Shown here piece by piece: positions 1 through 6,467 of a DNA stretch of 13,625 nucleotides. Below the pieces are notes generated by a model, which was not told the DNA's origin, made no database searches, and saw nothing but the letters and a program-made list of their open reading frames with translations. Both the position numbers and the translations under genes were made by a program. The stretch's first letter is position 1, and every line of letters begins with the position of its first letter. Origin of the DNA: DATKYV01 sp035528275 (lineage in GTDB: Bacteria; Acidobacteriota; Terriglobia; UBA7540); contig DATKYV010000383.1 of assembly GCA_035528275.1 (NCBI GenBank), positions 1 through 13,625 of the forward strand, in the 5' to 3' direction.

Positions 1-186
1 GCGGGCAGCGCGCCGCATCAACTGGACCGAGCGCTTCCGAGCTGAAACCTGCATTCTGTTGCTTTTGCGCGTGACCTCGCGAGCTTCCTTCTCCACGCGA
101 CCGACCAGGGCGCCCAATTCCCTGCCCGTCGTGACCGCGGCCTTTTCCAACCGCCTGCCCATCACCGTCTTCTTTGCCTTTGCCAT
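1..186 (-). CDS. Small basic hypothetical protein, partial (3' end off the window)
   Basis: The minus strand has an ATG at 186 followed by 62 sense codons with no stop up to the window edge. A strong GGAGG ribosome binding site at 192-196 lies 5 nt upstream of the ATG. The peptide starts MAKAKKTVMGRRLEKAAVTT and stays rich in Lys and Arg (for example REVTRKSNRMQ and ARKRSVQLMRRAAR), with spaced hydrophobics that suggest a long helix. No signal peptide or membrane segment is visible. I do not recognise the family. The composition would suit a nucleic-acid-binding or histone-like small protein, but that is only an inference from charge. The open frame plus the good ribosome binding site make a real gene likely; the C-terminus and full length cannot be seen. 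Confidence 0.6.
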   Translation of the reverse strand, partial: MAKAKKTVMGRRLEKAAVTTGRELGALVGRVEKEAREVTRKSNRMQVSARKRSVQLMRRAAR

Positions 187-191
187 AGCAG

Positions 192-196
192 CCTCC
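192..196 (-). promoter_or_regulatory. Ribosome binding site of the partial basic protein
   Basis: The minus strand reads GGAGG with a 5-nt spacer before the ATG at 186. It is the main support for calling this edge-truncated gene. Confidence 0.6.
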
Positions 197-316
197 GTGT
201 TTGCTGGGAATTCTGGATGCAATTCTAGACTTTGACGCCTTCTTCATCAAGCCATCCCGGGCGGCAGGCGCGCGGCAACAAGGGCCCCGTTAGCTGCCAT
301 CTGGTACGTCGCCCAA

Positions 317-439
317 GGCCCGGAGGGCCGGAACAATGTAGCCCAGGGCGTCAGCCCTGGATGCTCTAGCGCCGCTCTATGAGCGGCGGGTAGGGGAGTC
401 CGTCGGCTGACGGACTCCCGTAGCAGCGCGGAGCGCTGC
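317..439. repeat. Cluster of five consecutive hairpins (compound palindromic intergenic repeat)
   Basis: Five perfect inverted repeats follow each other: GGCCC-GGA-GGGCC (317-329); CCAGGGC-GTCA-GCCCTGG (343-360); CGCCGCTC-TAT-GAGCGGCG (370-388); GGGAGTCCGTC-GGCT-GACGGACTCCC (394-419, an 11-bp stem); and GCAGCGC-GGA-GCGCTGC (423-439). Loops are 3-4 nt. This looks like a REP/BIME-type compound element rather than a terminator, because no stem is followed by a T-run. The first two hairpins recur in inverted orientation at 656-699, which shows a repeat family rather than chance palindromes. Confidence 0.7.
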
Positions 440-491
440 CCTGCACCCAATCGCCGGTCCCTTGCTGCGTCGGGGCAGGTTCCAACCGGCG

Positions 492-600
492 CTAGTGTCG
501 TTCCAACTTATTGAGGCTATGCTTTAGGCCGCACTGCTACAGTCTTGACTTGACCGCGTGGCTCAAGGCAAGTAGCCGCAAATAGATGGAACGGCACTAG
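492..600. repeat. 109-bp stretch bounded by 13-bp inverted repeats (MITE-like)
   Basis: CTAGTGTCGTTCC at 492-504 is matched by GGAACGGCACTAG at 588-600, whose reverse complement is CTAGTGCCGTTCC: 12 of 13 positions agree. The outer four bases are CTAG on both ends. The 83-bp interior encodes nothing recognisable. Short length and terminal inverted repeats resemble a non-autonomous mobile element, but I see no convincing target-site duplication, so the mobile nature is inferred. Confidence 0.4.
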
Positions 601-602
601 AG

Positions 603-628
603 CCCTCCCCCGCGCGCGCGGGGGAGGG
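603..628. repeat. 26-bp perfect GC-rich palindrome
   Basis: CCCTCCCCC (603-611), a self-complementary GCGCGCGC core (612-619) and GGGGGAGGG (620-628) form a perfect palindrome, followed by a purine-rich flank to about 645. It could extrude as a cruciform or act as a strong RNA hairpin. There is no T-tract on the plus strand, so intrinsic termination is not supported. Similar pyrimidine/purine palindromes are common intergenic repeats in many GC-rich bacteria. Confidence 0.6.
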
Positions 629-655
629 GTAAGGGGGAGAGGGAGGATCCGCAAA

Positions 656-699
656 CCCATGGCTCAAGCCATGGGCCACATTCTGCCGCCCCTGCGGGG
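656..699 (-). repeat. Second, inverted copy of the hairpin repeat
   Basis: Read on the minus strand, this has CCCC-GCA-GGGG (699-689), then AATGTGG, then CCCATGGC-TTGA-GCCATGGG (675-656). The copy at 317-360 has the same order: GGCCC-GGA-GGGCC, AATGTAG, CCAGGGC-GTCA-GCCCTGG. The AATGTRGCCCA core is shared and both stems are preserved. One stem pair differs in a compensated way (G346-C357 in copy 1, T671-A660 in copy 2). Confidence 0.6.
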
Positions 700-857
700 G
701 CTGCGCCGCCAGGGGGACTCTGGATCGCACACATCGCAACGATCGCGATGTTTGCGCCACCCGCGAAATTGTCTCTTGGCACCGCCCATGACCTTATAGA
801 TGCGCCAGCCTGCCCGCTACTCTAACTTGAAAGAGTTGGGAACTGGTGTCTTGATCT

Positions 858-1481
858 TCAGTTGTCATGCTGAGCCCACGTTGGGACAAAGCCTGATACA
901 GCCTCCACAGTCCGCATGAGACTCGGTGAGGATTGCTTTGCTGCTGATAGCTTCCAGCGGTTCTGGGCGAAGAATGTCAGTCGCCCACTGTAATTGGGGC
1001 CTATCCGCCGTGTGCTTCCCGTCGGTGGCACGATATCCATCCGCAAATCTCGATGCGGAGACCTTCTGGCGAGATCAATCAAATATCCCTTCGGATCATC
1101 AATCGCATCTGCGTCCTGTGCAACCAGGACCCTTCGTATACCAAGGAACCTCGCGATCCCTACCCGATCAGCTAGAAGCCACGCTTCTACCTCTCTGACT
1201 GCAACCCGAAACATTAAGTTCGGATGGATAGGCTCTGGTAACCAAGTACCGATGAGTTCTGGCGGACACTCGGTTTTGTCGAGATCGGTCAACACCAGGA
1301 ACGGAGTCCCCTTCGCAGCGTTGTTGAAACCACGTATCGTTTTGCGTAAATACCCGAATCCGCACCCCAGGTAGCATGTCCCTATCGCATAAGGGCGCCC
1401 CGAATCGGAAAGAACCCTTCTTAGAACTGCCTCACTGAGGTCGTCTTCCACAGCTAGTTGAATCGGGATGGGGGGTGTCAT
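858..1481 (-). CDS. TOPRIM-like (DUF4276-like) protein paired with an AAA ATPase; putative nuclease
   Basis: This 207-residue protein has the arrangement of small TOPRIM-type nucleases: an acidic N-terminal motif after the first strand (VEDDLSE, E12), a central DxD in TDLDKTEC (D66 and D68), and a helix REVEAWLLAD (residues 96-105) with E97 and E99. The EVEAW signature and the C-terminal GPNYSGRL to SPSLMRTVEAV region recall DUF4276 proteins. The start is the ATG at 1481, which overlaps the TGA stop of the ATPase gene as ATGA. No Shine-Dalgarno site is evident, so translation is probably coupled to the ATPase. TOPRIM proteins next to ATPases of this type act as toxins or effector nucleases in systems such as PARIS and the AbiL/Rlo-like pairs. 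The same role here is inference from motifs and context; family membership is recalled, not searched. Confidence 0.7.
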   Translation of the reverse strand: MTPPIPIQLAVEDDLSEAVLRRVLSDSGRPYAIGTCYLGCGFGYLRKTIRGFNNAAKGTPFLVLTDLDKTECPPELIGTWLPEPIHPNLMFRVAVREVEAWLLADRVGIARFLGIRRVLVAQDADAIDDPKGYLIDLARRSPHRDLRMDIVPPTGSTRRIGPNYSGRLTFFAQNRWKLSAAKQSSPSLMRTVEAVSGFVPTWAQHDN

Positions 1482-2626
1482 TCAAAGAGGTCCAATTGCT
1501 GCACATCTGCTGGCACGGTGCGGGGAAGGGCGGCCTCTGCAATGCTAAGTCCTGTCTCAAGAAGGTGTCTTACTTCCTTTATTGAAGCGGCAGGCTCTAC
1601 TCTCGTCCCCTCGACACTGGGTGTCAGCAGGAGCACTTCCTCTCCTCCGATACCTCTATCCGAAAGCAGGTCGGCGCTGTGGGTGCTCAGCATAATCTGC
1701 CTCTTCTTCTGCCGTTGCACTCGATGGAGCAATGAAGGGAGTTTCCGCACAATTCCGGAATTCAAGGAGAGCTCGGGTTCTTCCAAGAGCAAAAGGGATT
1801 CACCTTCAAGTAGCGACCAGAGCAAGCCGATTAGACGTAGCGTTCCATCCGAGAATTGGTCTTCCCGTTGTTTGGCGCCTTTGGGACGCCAATGTTCGTA
1901 CACTGCCTCCAAGTGTGGAATTCCGCTTTCGTCCTGCACATCAACGAGACCTTTGATTTGTGGGACAGCTAAGAGAAGGGCTGCTTCGATCTTCTTTAGT
2001 CGGGAACGCCGGACTTTCTGAGGGGTTTTCACCACTCGCTCCAGGAAGCTCCGACCGAATGGGTCTTCGGAATTGCCCGGTCCTGCGAATAAGTCAGGGC
2101 GCCGAACCAACTGTGGCACCAAATGGAGATAGAGAACCGATTCAAAAAACTTCGAAATGTCTCTGAAACTTCTATTGGCACCAATTTGCTCAAGGTGTGT
2201 TTGAGTTCGGCGGAGCGGATCCTCTATGTCGTTGTGATTCGGCCGGTCTAATAAATCCTCGCCGCTATGCCAGACCCTCTCGTATGCCAGATATGGTTGG
2301 CGGTGGCCGCGTGATTCTTGCTTGATTCCTATCGAGTACTTCCAAGTCGCTTCCTGGTTCGGAGCTTCGGAGAGACGGACTTCTATTTCAACATCGGGAT
2401 GCTCGCGCGCCGCTAGGCACCGTAGTTTCGACAAGCCACCGCGATCACTGACGGCTTTCTGCAACCCTCCACCGGGCTTGGCAATGTCGCGCAAAAAACG
2501 GAAAGCGTCGAGGAAGTTAGACTTGCCCGAAGCATTGGGCCCAGCGAGAAATACTCGATCGCTTAGGGCAACGTCTACCGAGCGGAAGTTACGCCAGTTC
2601 TTTAAGTGGACATGCGTGATAATCAT
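1478..2626 (-). CDS. ABC/SMC-like AAA-family ATPase (AAA_21/AAA_15-like), probable defence ATPase
   Basis: The 382-residue protein starts MIITHVHLKNWRNF, the usual N-terminal strand of RecF/SMC-like AAA ATPases. Walker A is GPNASGKS (residues 29-36). An ABC-type signature-like FSDGT is at 258-262, Walker B with the catalytic acid is LLLLEEPE (278-285), and the switch histidine is in STHS (H316). About 220 residues lie between Walker A and the signature, without an obvious long coiled coil. There is no signal peptide or membrane segment, so it should be cytosolic. It is the first gene of a two-gene unit and its stop overlaps the start of the TOPRIM-like gene. Related ATPases sense phage components or hold a nuclease partner in check; here that is inferred from the pairing. 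A weak promoter candidate lies at 2677-2705. By eye, the two genes look less GC-rich than the genes to the right, which would suit horizontal acquisition. Confidence 0.85.
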   Translation of the reverse strand: MIITHVHLKNWRNFRSVDVALSDRVFLAGPNASGKSNFLDAFRFLRDIAKPGGGLQKAVSDRGGLSKLRCLAAREHPDVEIEVRLSEAPNQEATWKYSIGIKQESRGHRQPYLAYERVWHSGEDLLDRPNHNDIEDPLRRTQTHLEQIGANRSFRDISKFFESVLYLHLVPQLVRRPDLFAGPGNSEDPFGRSFLERVVKTPQKVRRSRLKKIEAALLLAVPQIKGLVDVQDESGIPHLEAVYEHWRPKGAKQREDQFSDGTLRLIGLLWSLLEGESLLLLEEPELSLNSGIVRKLPSLLHRVQRQKKRQIMLSTHSADLLSDRGIGGEEVLLLTPSVEGTRVEPAASIKEVRHLLETGLSIAEAALPRTVPADVQQLDLFE

Positions 2627-2676
2627 TGGTCCGCCACAGCACGGTTTGAGCGTTTTGTGTCGCCGTTAGAATCAAT

Positions 2677-2705
2677 CTTATCAGTTATGGGCCCTTGCGT
2701 ATCAA
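2677..2705 (-). promoter_or_regulatory. Possible sigma-70 promoter of the ATPase/TOPRIM pair
   Basis: On the minus strand TTGATA (2705-2700) and GATAAG (2682-2677) are separated by 17 bp, about 50 bp upstream of the ATPase ATG. The -35 is good, the -10 is a 4/6 match. The 225-bp gap to ubiD holds no other feature I can support. The call is tentative. Confidence 0.3.
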
Positions 2706-2851
2706 GAAATCTTAGCTTCATCCCCACATCCTATGTTCCTGAACGAGATGAACGCATCAGCCTGCGTGGTGAGGCTCCGTTCGCCGTGACGAATCCAACG
2801 CCTTATATGCAGAGTACCCGGGAAGCAGCTCTGAAGACCTGAAGGCCGCCG

Positions 2852-4318
2852 CTAGAATCCCAACTGGCTCCACAGGGCGTCGATCTTCTTCTTCACTTCC
2901 GCGTCCATTTTGACTTCGTCGGGCCAGGGGCGGGCGAAGCCTTCGGAGGGCCATTTGCGCGTGGCGTCGACGCCCATCTTGGAGCCGAAGTTCGGCAGGC
3001 GCGACGCGTGCTCAAGCTGGTCCACGGGGCCGAGCATGAATTGGATATCTCGCTCGGGATCGATGTGGTTGAAGGCCTTCCACGTGACCGCGCGGAGGTT
3101 ATGCACGTCGACGTCGTGGTCCACCACCACAATGCATTTGGTGAACATCGCCCCGGGAAGTCCCCAAATAGCGTTCATCACCTTTCGGGCATGACCTGGA
3201 TAGCTTTTCCGTATTGAAATAATCATTAAATTATGAAAAATCCCCTCGGCGGGCATATGCATGTCCACAACTTCCGGCATCTGTTTGCGCACGAGGGGGA
3301 GGAAGAGGCGCTCGATCGCGTAGCCCATCCAATAGTCTTCCATGGGCGGCGCGCCGACGATGGTGGAGACGTAAATCGGGTCCTTGCGCCGCGTGATGCA
3401 AGTAATATGGAAGGCGGGAAACTTGTCCTCCAGCGAGTAGTAGCCGGTATGATCGCCGAAAGGGCCTTCCACGCGGATGTCGTCCAGGTCCACGTAACCT
3501 TCCAGCACGATCTCGGCGTGGGCAGGAACTTCCAGGTCTACGGTCTCGCACTTCACCAATTCCACCGGCTCCTGACGCAGAAATCCCGCGAAGAGAAACT
3601 CATCCAAATCCTCCGGCAGCGGCAACACCCCGGCGAGCATGGTGACCGGGTCGGCGCCGATGGCCACCGCGACATCCATCCGCCGGCCCTTGCCCTCTCG
3701 CTCGAGCCAGCGGAAATGTTCCGCACCGCCCTTGTGGACCTGCCAGTGCATGCCGGTGGTGCGCTCGTCATACACCTGCATGCGATAGCAGCCCACGTTG
3801 CGGCGGCCCGTCTTGGGGCTGCGCGTTACCACCATGGGGAAGCTGATGAACCGCCCGCCATCCTGCGGCCAGCATTTCATAATGGGAAAGCGCGCGAGCG
3901 AGAAGCCCTCTTTCTCGATGACCTCCTTGACCCGGCCGCTCTTGATGCTCTTGGGAGCAAACGACCCCAGTTCGGCCAGCTTAGGCAGGAGCCTGACCTT
4001 GTCGAAGAAACCCTCGGGCGGTTTCATTTCCAGCAAATCCTCAATCCGCCGCGCCACCTCTTCCAGCGACTCCACTTCGAGGGCGAGTTCCATCCGTCTC
4101 CTCGATCCCAGCGAGTTAATGAGCAGCGGCACCGCGTAACTGGCGCCGTCTTTCGCCGAGCAGGGCTTTTCAAACAGCAGCGCCGGACCGCCCGCCTTGG
4201 AGACGCGGTCGGTGATTTCGGTGATCTCCAAATCGACGTCTACTTCGACGCCGATCCTCTTCAACTCCCGCTCGCTTTCCAATCGCCGCAGATAATCACG
4301 CAGATCTTTGTACGCCAC
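2852..4318 (-). CDS. ubiD: UbiD family decarboxylase (3-octaprenyl-4-hydroxybenzoate / menaquinone-pathway type)
   Basis: The 488-residue protein matches UbiD along its length; E. coli UbiD is about 497 residues. UbiD enzymes use prenylated FMN, made by UbiX, and a divalent metal to decarboxylate an aromatic acid in the cytosol. Visible signatures include NVGCYR (N174 and R179, the cofactor/metal-site region), VHKGG (H195), EGPFGDHTGYY with the catalytic acid pair E284 and D289, and the C-terminal RLPNFGSKMGVDATRKWP. I chose the GTG at 4318 because the product then begins VAYKDLRDYLRRLE, the normal family N-terminus, and GAGGT lies 6 nt upstream. A longer reading from 4522 adds 68 residues with no family character. 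Acidobacteria are known for menaquinone, so the menaquinone branch is the likelier pathway, but substrate cannot be read from sequence. No ubiX is in view. It is divergent from the VWFA genes and upstream of the ATPase pair on the same strand. Confidence 0.93.
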   Translation of the reverse strand: MAYKDLRDYLRRLESERELKRIGVEVDVDLEITEITDRVSKAGGPALLFEKPCSAKDGASYAVPLLINSLGSRRRMELALEVESLEEVARRIEDLLEMKPPEGFFDKVRLLPKLAELGSFAPKSIKSGRVKEVIEKEGFSLARFPIMKCWPQDGGRFISFPMVVTRSPKTGRRNVGCYRMQVYDERTTGMHWQVHKGGAEHFRWLEREGKGRRMDVAVAIGADPVTMLAGVLPLPEDLDEFLFAGFLRQEPVELVKCETVDLEVPAHAEIVLEGYVDLDDIRVEGPFGDHTGYYSLEDKFPAFHITCITRRKDPIYVSTIVGAPPMEDYWMGYAIERLFLPLVRKQMPEVVDMHMPAEGIFHNLMIISIRKSYPGHARKVMNAIWGLPGAMFTKCIVVVDHDVDVHNLRAVTWKAFNHIDPERDIQFMLGPVDQLEHASRLPNFGSKMGVDATRKWPSEGFARPWPDEVKMDAEVKKKIDALWSQLGF

Positions 4319-4324
4319 AGGTCT

Positions 4325-4329
4325 ACCTC
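4325..4329 (-). promoter_or_regulatory. Ribosome binding site fixing the GTG start of ubiD
   Basis: GAGGT on the minus strand, 6 nt before the GTG at 4318. It supports the shorter protein over a start at 4522. Confidence 0.6.
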
Positions 4330-4528
4330 GCCGTGAAATCAAAGATGCTCTGGAAACTTTCGCGATGGAACGAGAAGCATTGCAGATTGACCGCGGCAAA
4401 TCAAGTCGCGCGAAGGGCATACGAGGGCTTGAGTTCTCCAGCGACGGATTTATTCCGGTTGCCGCGATGACCGCCGCGGAGCCGTCTCCGCGCTCCACCG
4501 GTCGGCCGGCACTCGCCCGCAAGTACCC

Positions 4529-4557
4529 TTGACAACGCTCCGGTCACGCCGGATACT
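4529..4557 (+). promoter_or_regulatory. Likely sigma-70 promoter of the VWFA-VWFA-mutY run
   Basis: A perfect TTGACA (4529-4534), a 17-bp spacer and GATACT (4552-4557, 4/6 to TATAAT) lie about 75 bp upstream of the ATG at 4633. This is the clearest promoter in the window. The 314-bp divergent gap 4319-4632 also holds a 7-bp stem CGCGGAG-CCGT-CTCCGCG at 4475-4492. I see no convincing promoter for ubiD on the other strand. Confidence 0.5.
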
Positions 4558-4632
4558 AGACTTGCGGGGTTCCCGGCAACTGGTCGTTTTGCGGAGCCAA
4601 CCTGGGCAGGGTGACCCGTCTGTTCCCCAGCC

Positions 4633-6456
4633 ATGTTGTGTGAATTGACCGGAAGGATCGCTTCGGGCCGTGCCCGTGTCCGGCTTGCATCGGAAATACG
4701 GGCTGCCGGAATCCTCGCGCTGACCCTCGCCAGCATCCTATTCGGTTGCCTTCCCCTCCTGGCCGGTCAGGATGACGCGGAGCCCGAAGTCACCACACAA
4801 GAAAGCACTCCCACCTTTAAAATGCAGGTGGAGCGCAACCTGGTCCTGGTGCGCGTCGTCGTACGCGATTCAAAAGGCAAAGCGATCGGCAATCTGCGCA
4901 AGGAGGAATTCGAGCTTCTGGACAACGGCAAGCCCCAGAATATCGTCCACTTCGCCGCGGAGGTTCCCGGGTCGAAGGCCGTCCCTCCGAAACCCATCCC
5001 GGCGGAAACAGTTGACGAGGAAATGGGCGTCATCCCGGAGACCGCGCTTGCTGCTTCAACTCCGCAGCGATTCCTGGCTCTGTTCTTCGACGATGTCCAT
5101 CTTGAATTCTCCGACCTGGCTCGAACGCGCGAGGCCGCGGAGCGATTCCTGGCTTCCACGCAGGCGGCCGGAGACCGCGTGGGGATCTTCACAGCCTCAG
5201 GCGAGAGACAGCTGGATTTCACCGATGACAAGGAAGCGATCCACGAAGCGCTCAACAAGCTCCTGCCCAGGCAAATCGTCCCCCGGGATAATTCCGTTTG
5301 TCCGGAGATCTTTGACTACCAAGCCTACGAGATCGTCCATACCAGCGATCCCGACGCCCTGGAAATCGCAATTCAGGAAGCGTTTCAGTGCAATTACGAG
5401 GGCTTGCCGATGGATCGCGAGGTTGCCCGGAGCGCCTCGGAGTCCCTCGCCAGGGAGCAAGCCTACCGGATAATGAACGCCTACCAGACTGAAACAGAGT
5501 ATGCCCTTCGCGCCCTTGGCCGGCTGGTTCGCCGCATTTCCTTTTCCCCCGGCCAGCGGAACATTGTCCTGGTTTCTCCCGGATTCCTTACGGTCAGCGA
5601 TGAGCGACAAGTGAGTGCGGTGGCCGAACGCGCCTTGCGCGCCGACGTTGTCATCAACTCGCTGGACGCCAGAGGACTTTACGTGGCGTTTCCGCTGGGT
5701 GACGCCGCCAAGTATGTCGCGGCTCTCCCCCGGCGCGCGGACCTGGTAGGAAAGAAGGCGCAACTATCGCTCAAGCAAGAATCTCTGGCTTCCGACGTGC
5801 TGCGCAACCTGGCCTATGACACGGGCGGGGAGTTTTTCCATAACAGCAACGATTTGGAGCAGGGCTTCCACCAGGTCGGCCGGCTGGCGGAATATTACTA
5901 CGTCCTGGGCTTCTCCCCCCAGAACTTGAAGCTCGACGGCCGATTCCACAATCTGAAAGTGAAACTGGCGAACGGCAAGGGATTGAGCATCCAGGCTCGG
6001 CGTGGATACTTCGCGCCCAGCAAACCCGCGGATGCGCTTGCCCAAGCCAAGGAAGAGGTCGAAAGGGCTCTGTTTTCCAGCGACGAACTGAGCGAACTGC
6101 CCATTGAGGTCCATACGCAGTTTTTCAAACTCCACGGCGCGAACACTCGCCTCTCGATCCTGACGCGATTGGACATGCGGTTCGTCACCTTTCGCAAGGA
6201 GGATGGGCGCAATCTGAACAACCTCAAGCTCGTCACAGCAGTCTTCGACCGAGACGGGAAGATTGTAGACGGCAAAGTCAAGGACGTCGAATTTCGGCTC
6301 CTCGACGGAAGCCTCGAAAAGCTCTTTCAATCCGGCCTTACCACCCGGGTGAGTTTTGACGTCAAACCGGGGACTTACACGGTGCGCCAAGTGGTGAGAG
6401 ACTCCGAAGGAGCCCACATTTCCGCTCTCAATCGCACCGTGGAAATTCCGTTTTAG
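4633..6456 (+). CDS. Secreted VWFA-related protein (Acidobacteria-type), first copy
   Basis: The 607-residue protein has the layout of the VWFA-related acidobacterial family (TIGR03436-like). Residues 1-20 are basic and 25-45 hydrophobic (GILALTLASILFGCLPLLAG), giving an export signal. LFGC could be a poor lipobox, so a lipoprotein cannot be excluded. VLVRVVVRDSKGKAIGNLRKEEFELLDNGKPQ (about 71-102, quoted in family pattern) is the usual strand-rich lead-in. A VWA-like fold follows from RFLALFFDDVHLEF (146-159) through RNIVLVSPGF (309-318) and VVINSLDARGLY (339-350) to EYYYVLGFSP (420-429). The MIDAS motif is degenerate: DDVHL replaces DxSxS. C223 and C253 in an inserted loop could pair. The C-terminal part is strand-rich and ends in RTVEIPF. 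The start lacks a clear Shine-Dalgarno site; in-frame TTG codons at 4636 and 4645 are alternatives. The next gene starts 12 nt after the stop. The molecular role of the family is not known to me. Confidence 0.88.
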   Translation: MLCELTGRIASGRARVRLASEIRAAGILALTLASILFGCLPLLAGQDDAEPEVTTQESTPTFKMQVERNLVLVRVVVRDSKGKAIGNLRKEEFELLDNGKPQNIVHFAAEVPGSKAVPPKPIPAETVDEEMGVIPETALAASTPQRFLALFFDDVHLEFSDLARTREAAERFLASTQAAGDRVGIFTASGERQLDFTDDKEAIHEALNKLLPRQIVPRDNSVCPEIFDYQAYEIVHTSDPDALEIAIQEAFQCNYEGLPMDREVARSASESLAREQAYRIMNAYQTETEYALRALGRLVRRISFSPGQRNIVLVSPGFLTVSDERQVSAVAERALRADVVINSLDARGLYVAFPLGDAAKYVAALPRRADLVGKKAQLSLKQESLASDVLRNLAYDTGGEFFHNSNDLEQGFHQVGRLAEYYYVLGFSPQNLKLDGRFHNLKVKLANGKGLSIQARRGYFAPSKPADALAQAKEEVERALFSSDELSELPIEVHTQFFKLHGANTRLSILTRLDMRFVTFRKEDGRNLNNLKLVTAVFDRDGKIVDGKVKDVEFRLLDGSLEKLFQSGLTTRVSFDVKPGTYTVRQVVRDSEGAHISALNRTVEIPF

Positions 6457-6467
6457 GACGGTGACCT

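Larger units (their letters stand above)
187..857. other. Gene-free, palindrome-rich intergenic region
   Basis: About 670 bp lie between the start of the partial basic protein and the stop of the TOPRIM-like gene. The short open frames here (247-450, 563-760 and 597-782 on the minus strand) read straight through hairpin repeats and have no family signature, so I treat the region as non-coding. It holds a five-hairpin cluster (317-439), an inverted-repeat-bounded stretch (492-600), a 26-bp palindrome (603-628), an inverted second copy of the hairpin repeat (656-699) and a smaller hairpin at 732-750. I see no terminator with a T-tract and no RNA gene. Nothing recognisable lies in 440-491 or 751-857. 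Confidence 0.7.

Noticed and set aside
317..439. Integron attC sites or an intrinsic terminator
   Set aside because: The stems are perfect and short-looped, without the GTTRRRY/RYYYAAC boxes of attC, and none is followed by a T-run.
247..782. Short minus-strand open frames at 247-450, 563-760 and 597-782
   Set aside because: They translate hairpin repeats, lack ribosome binding sites of note and have no protein family character.
1458..2021. Plus-strand open frames (187 codons at 1458-2021, 126 codons at 994-1374) inside the ATPase/TOPRIM pair
   Set aside because: They are antisense to two genes with clear motifs, and their Ser/Arg-rich translations have no domain pattern.
3233..4336. Long plus-strand open frame (367 codons) opposite ubiD
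   Set aside because: It is antisense to a well-supported UbiD gene, His/Arg-rich without family motifs, and open because of GC-rich codon bias.
4319..4522. 68-residue N-terminal extension of UbiD from an ATG at 4522
   Set aside because: The family N-terminus starts at the GTG at 4318, which has its own ribosome binding site; the extension is unlike UbiD.
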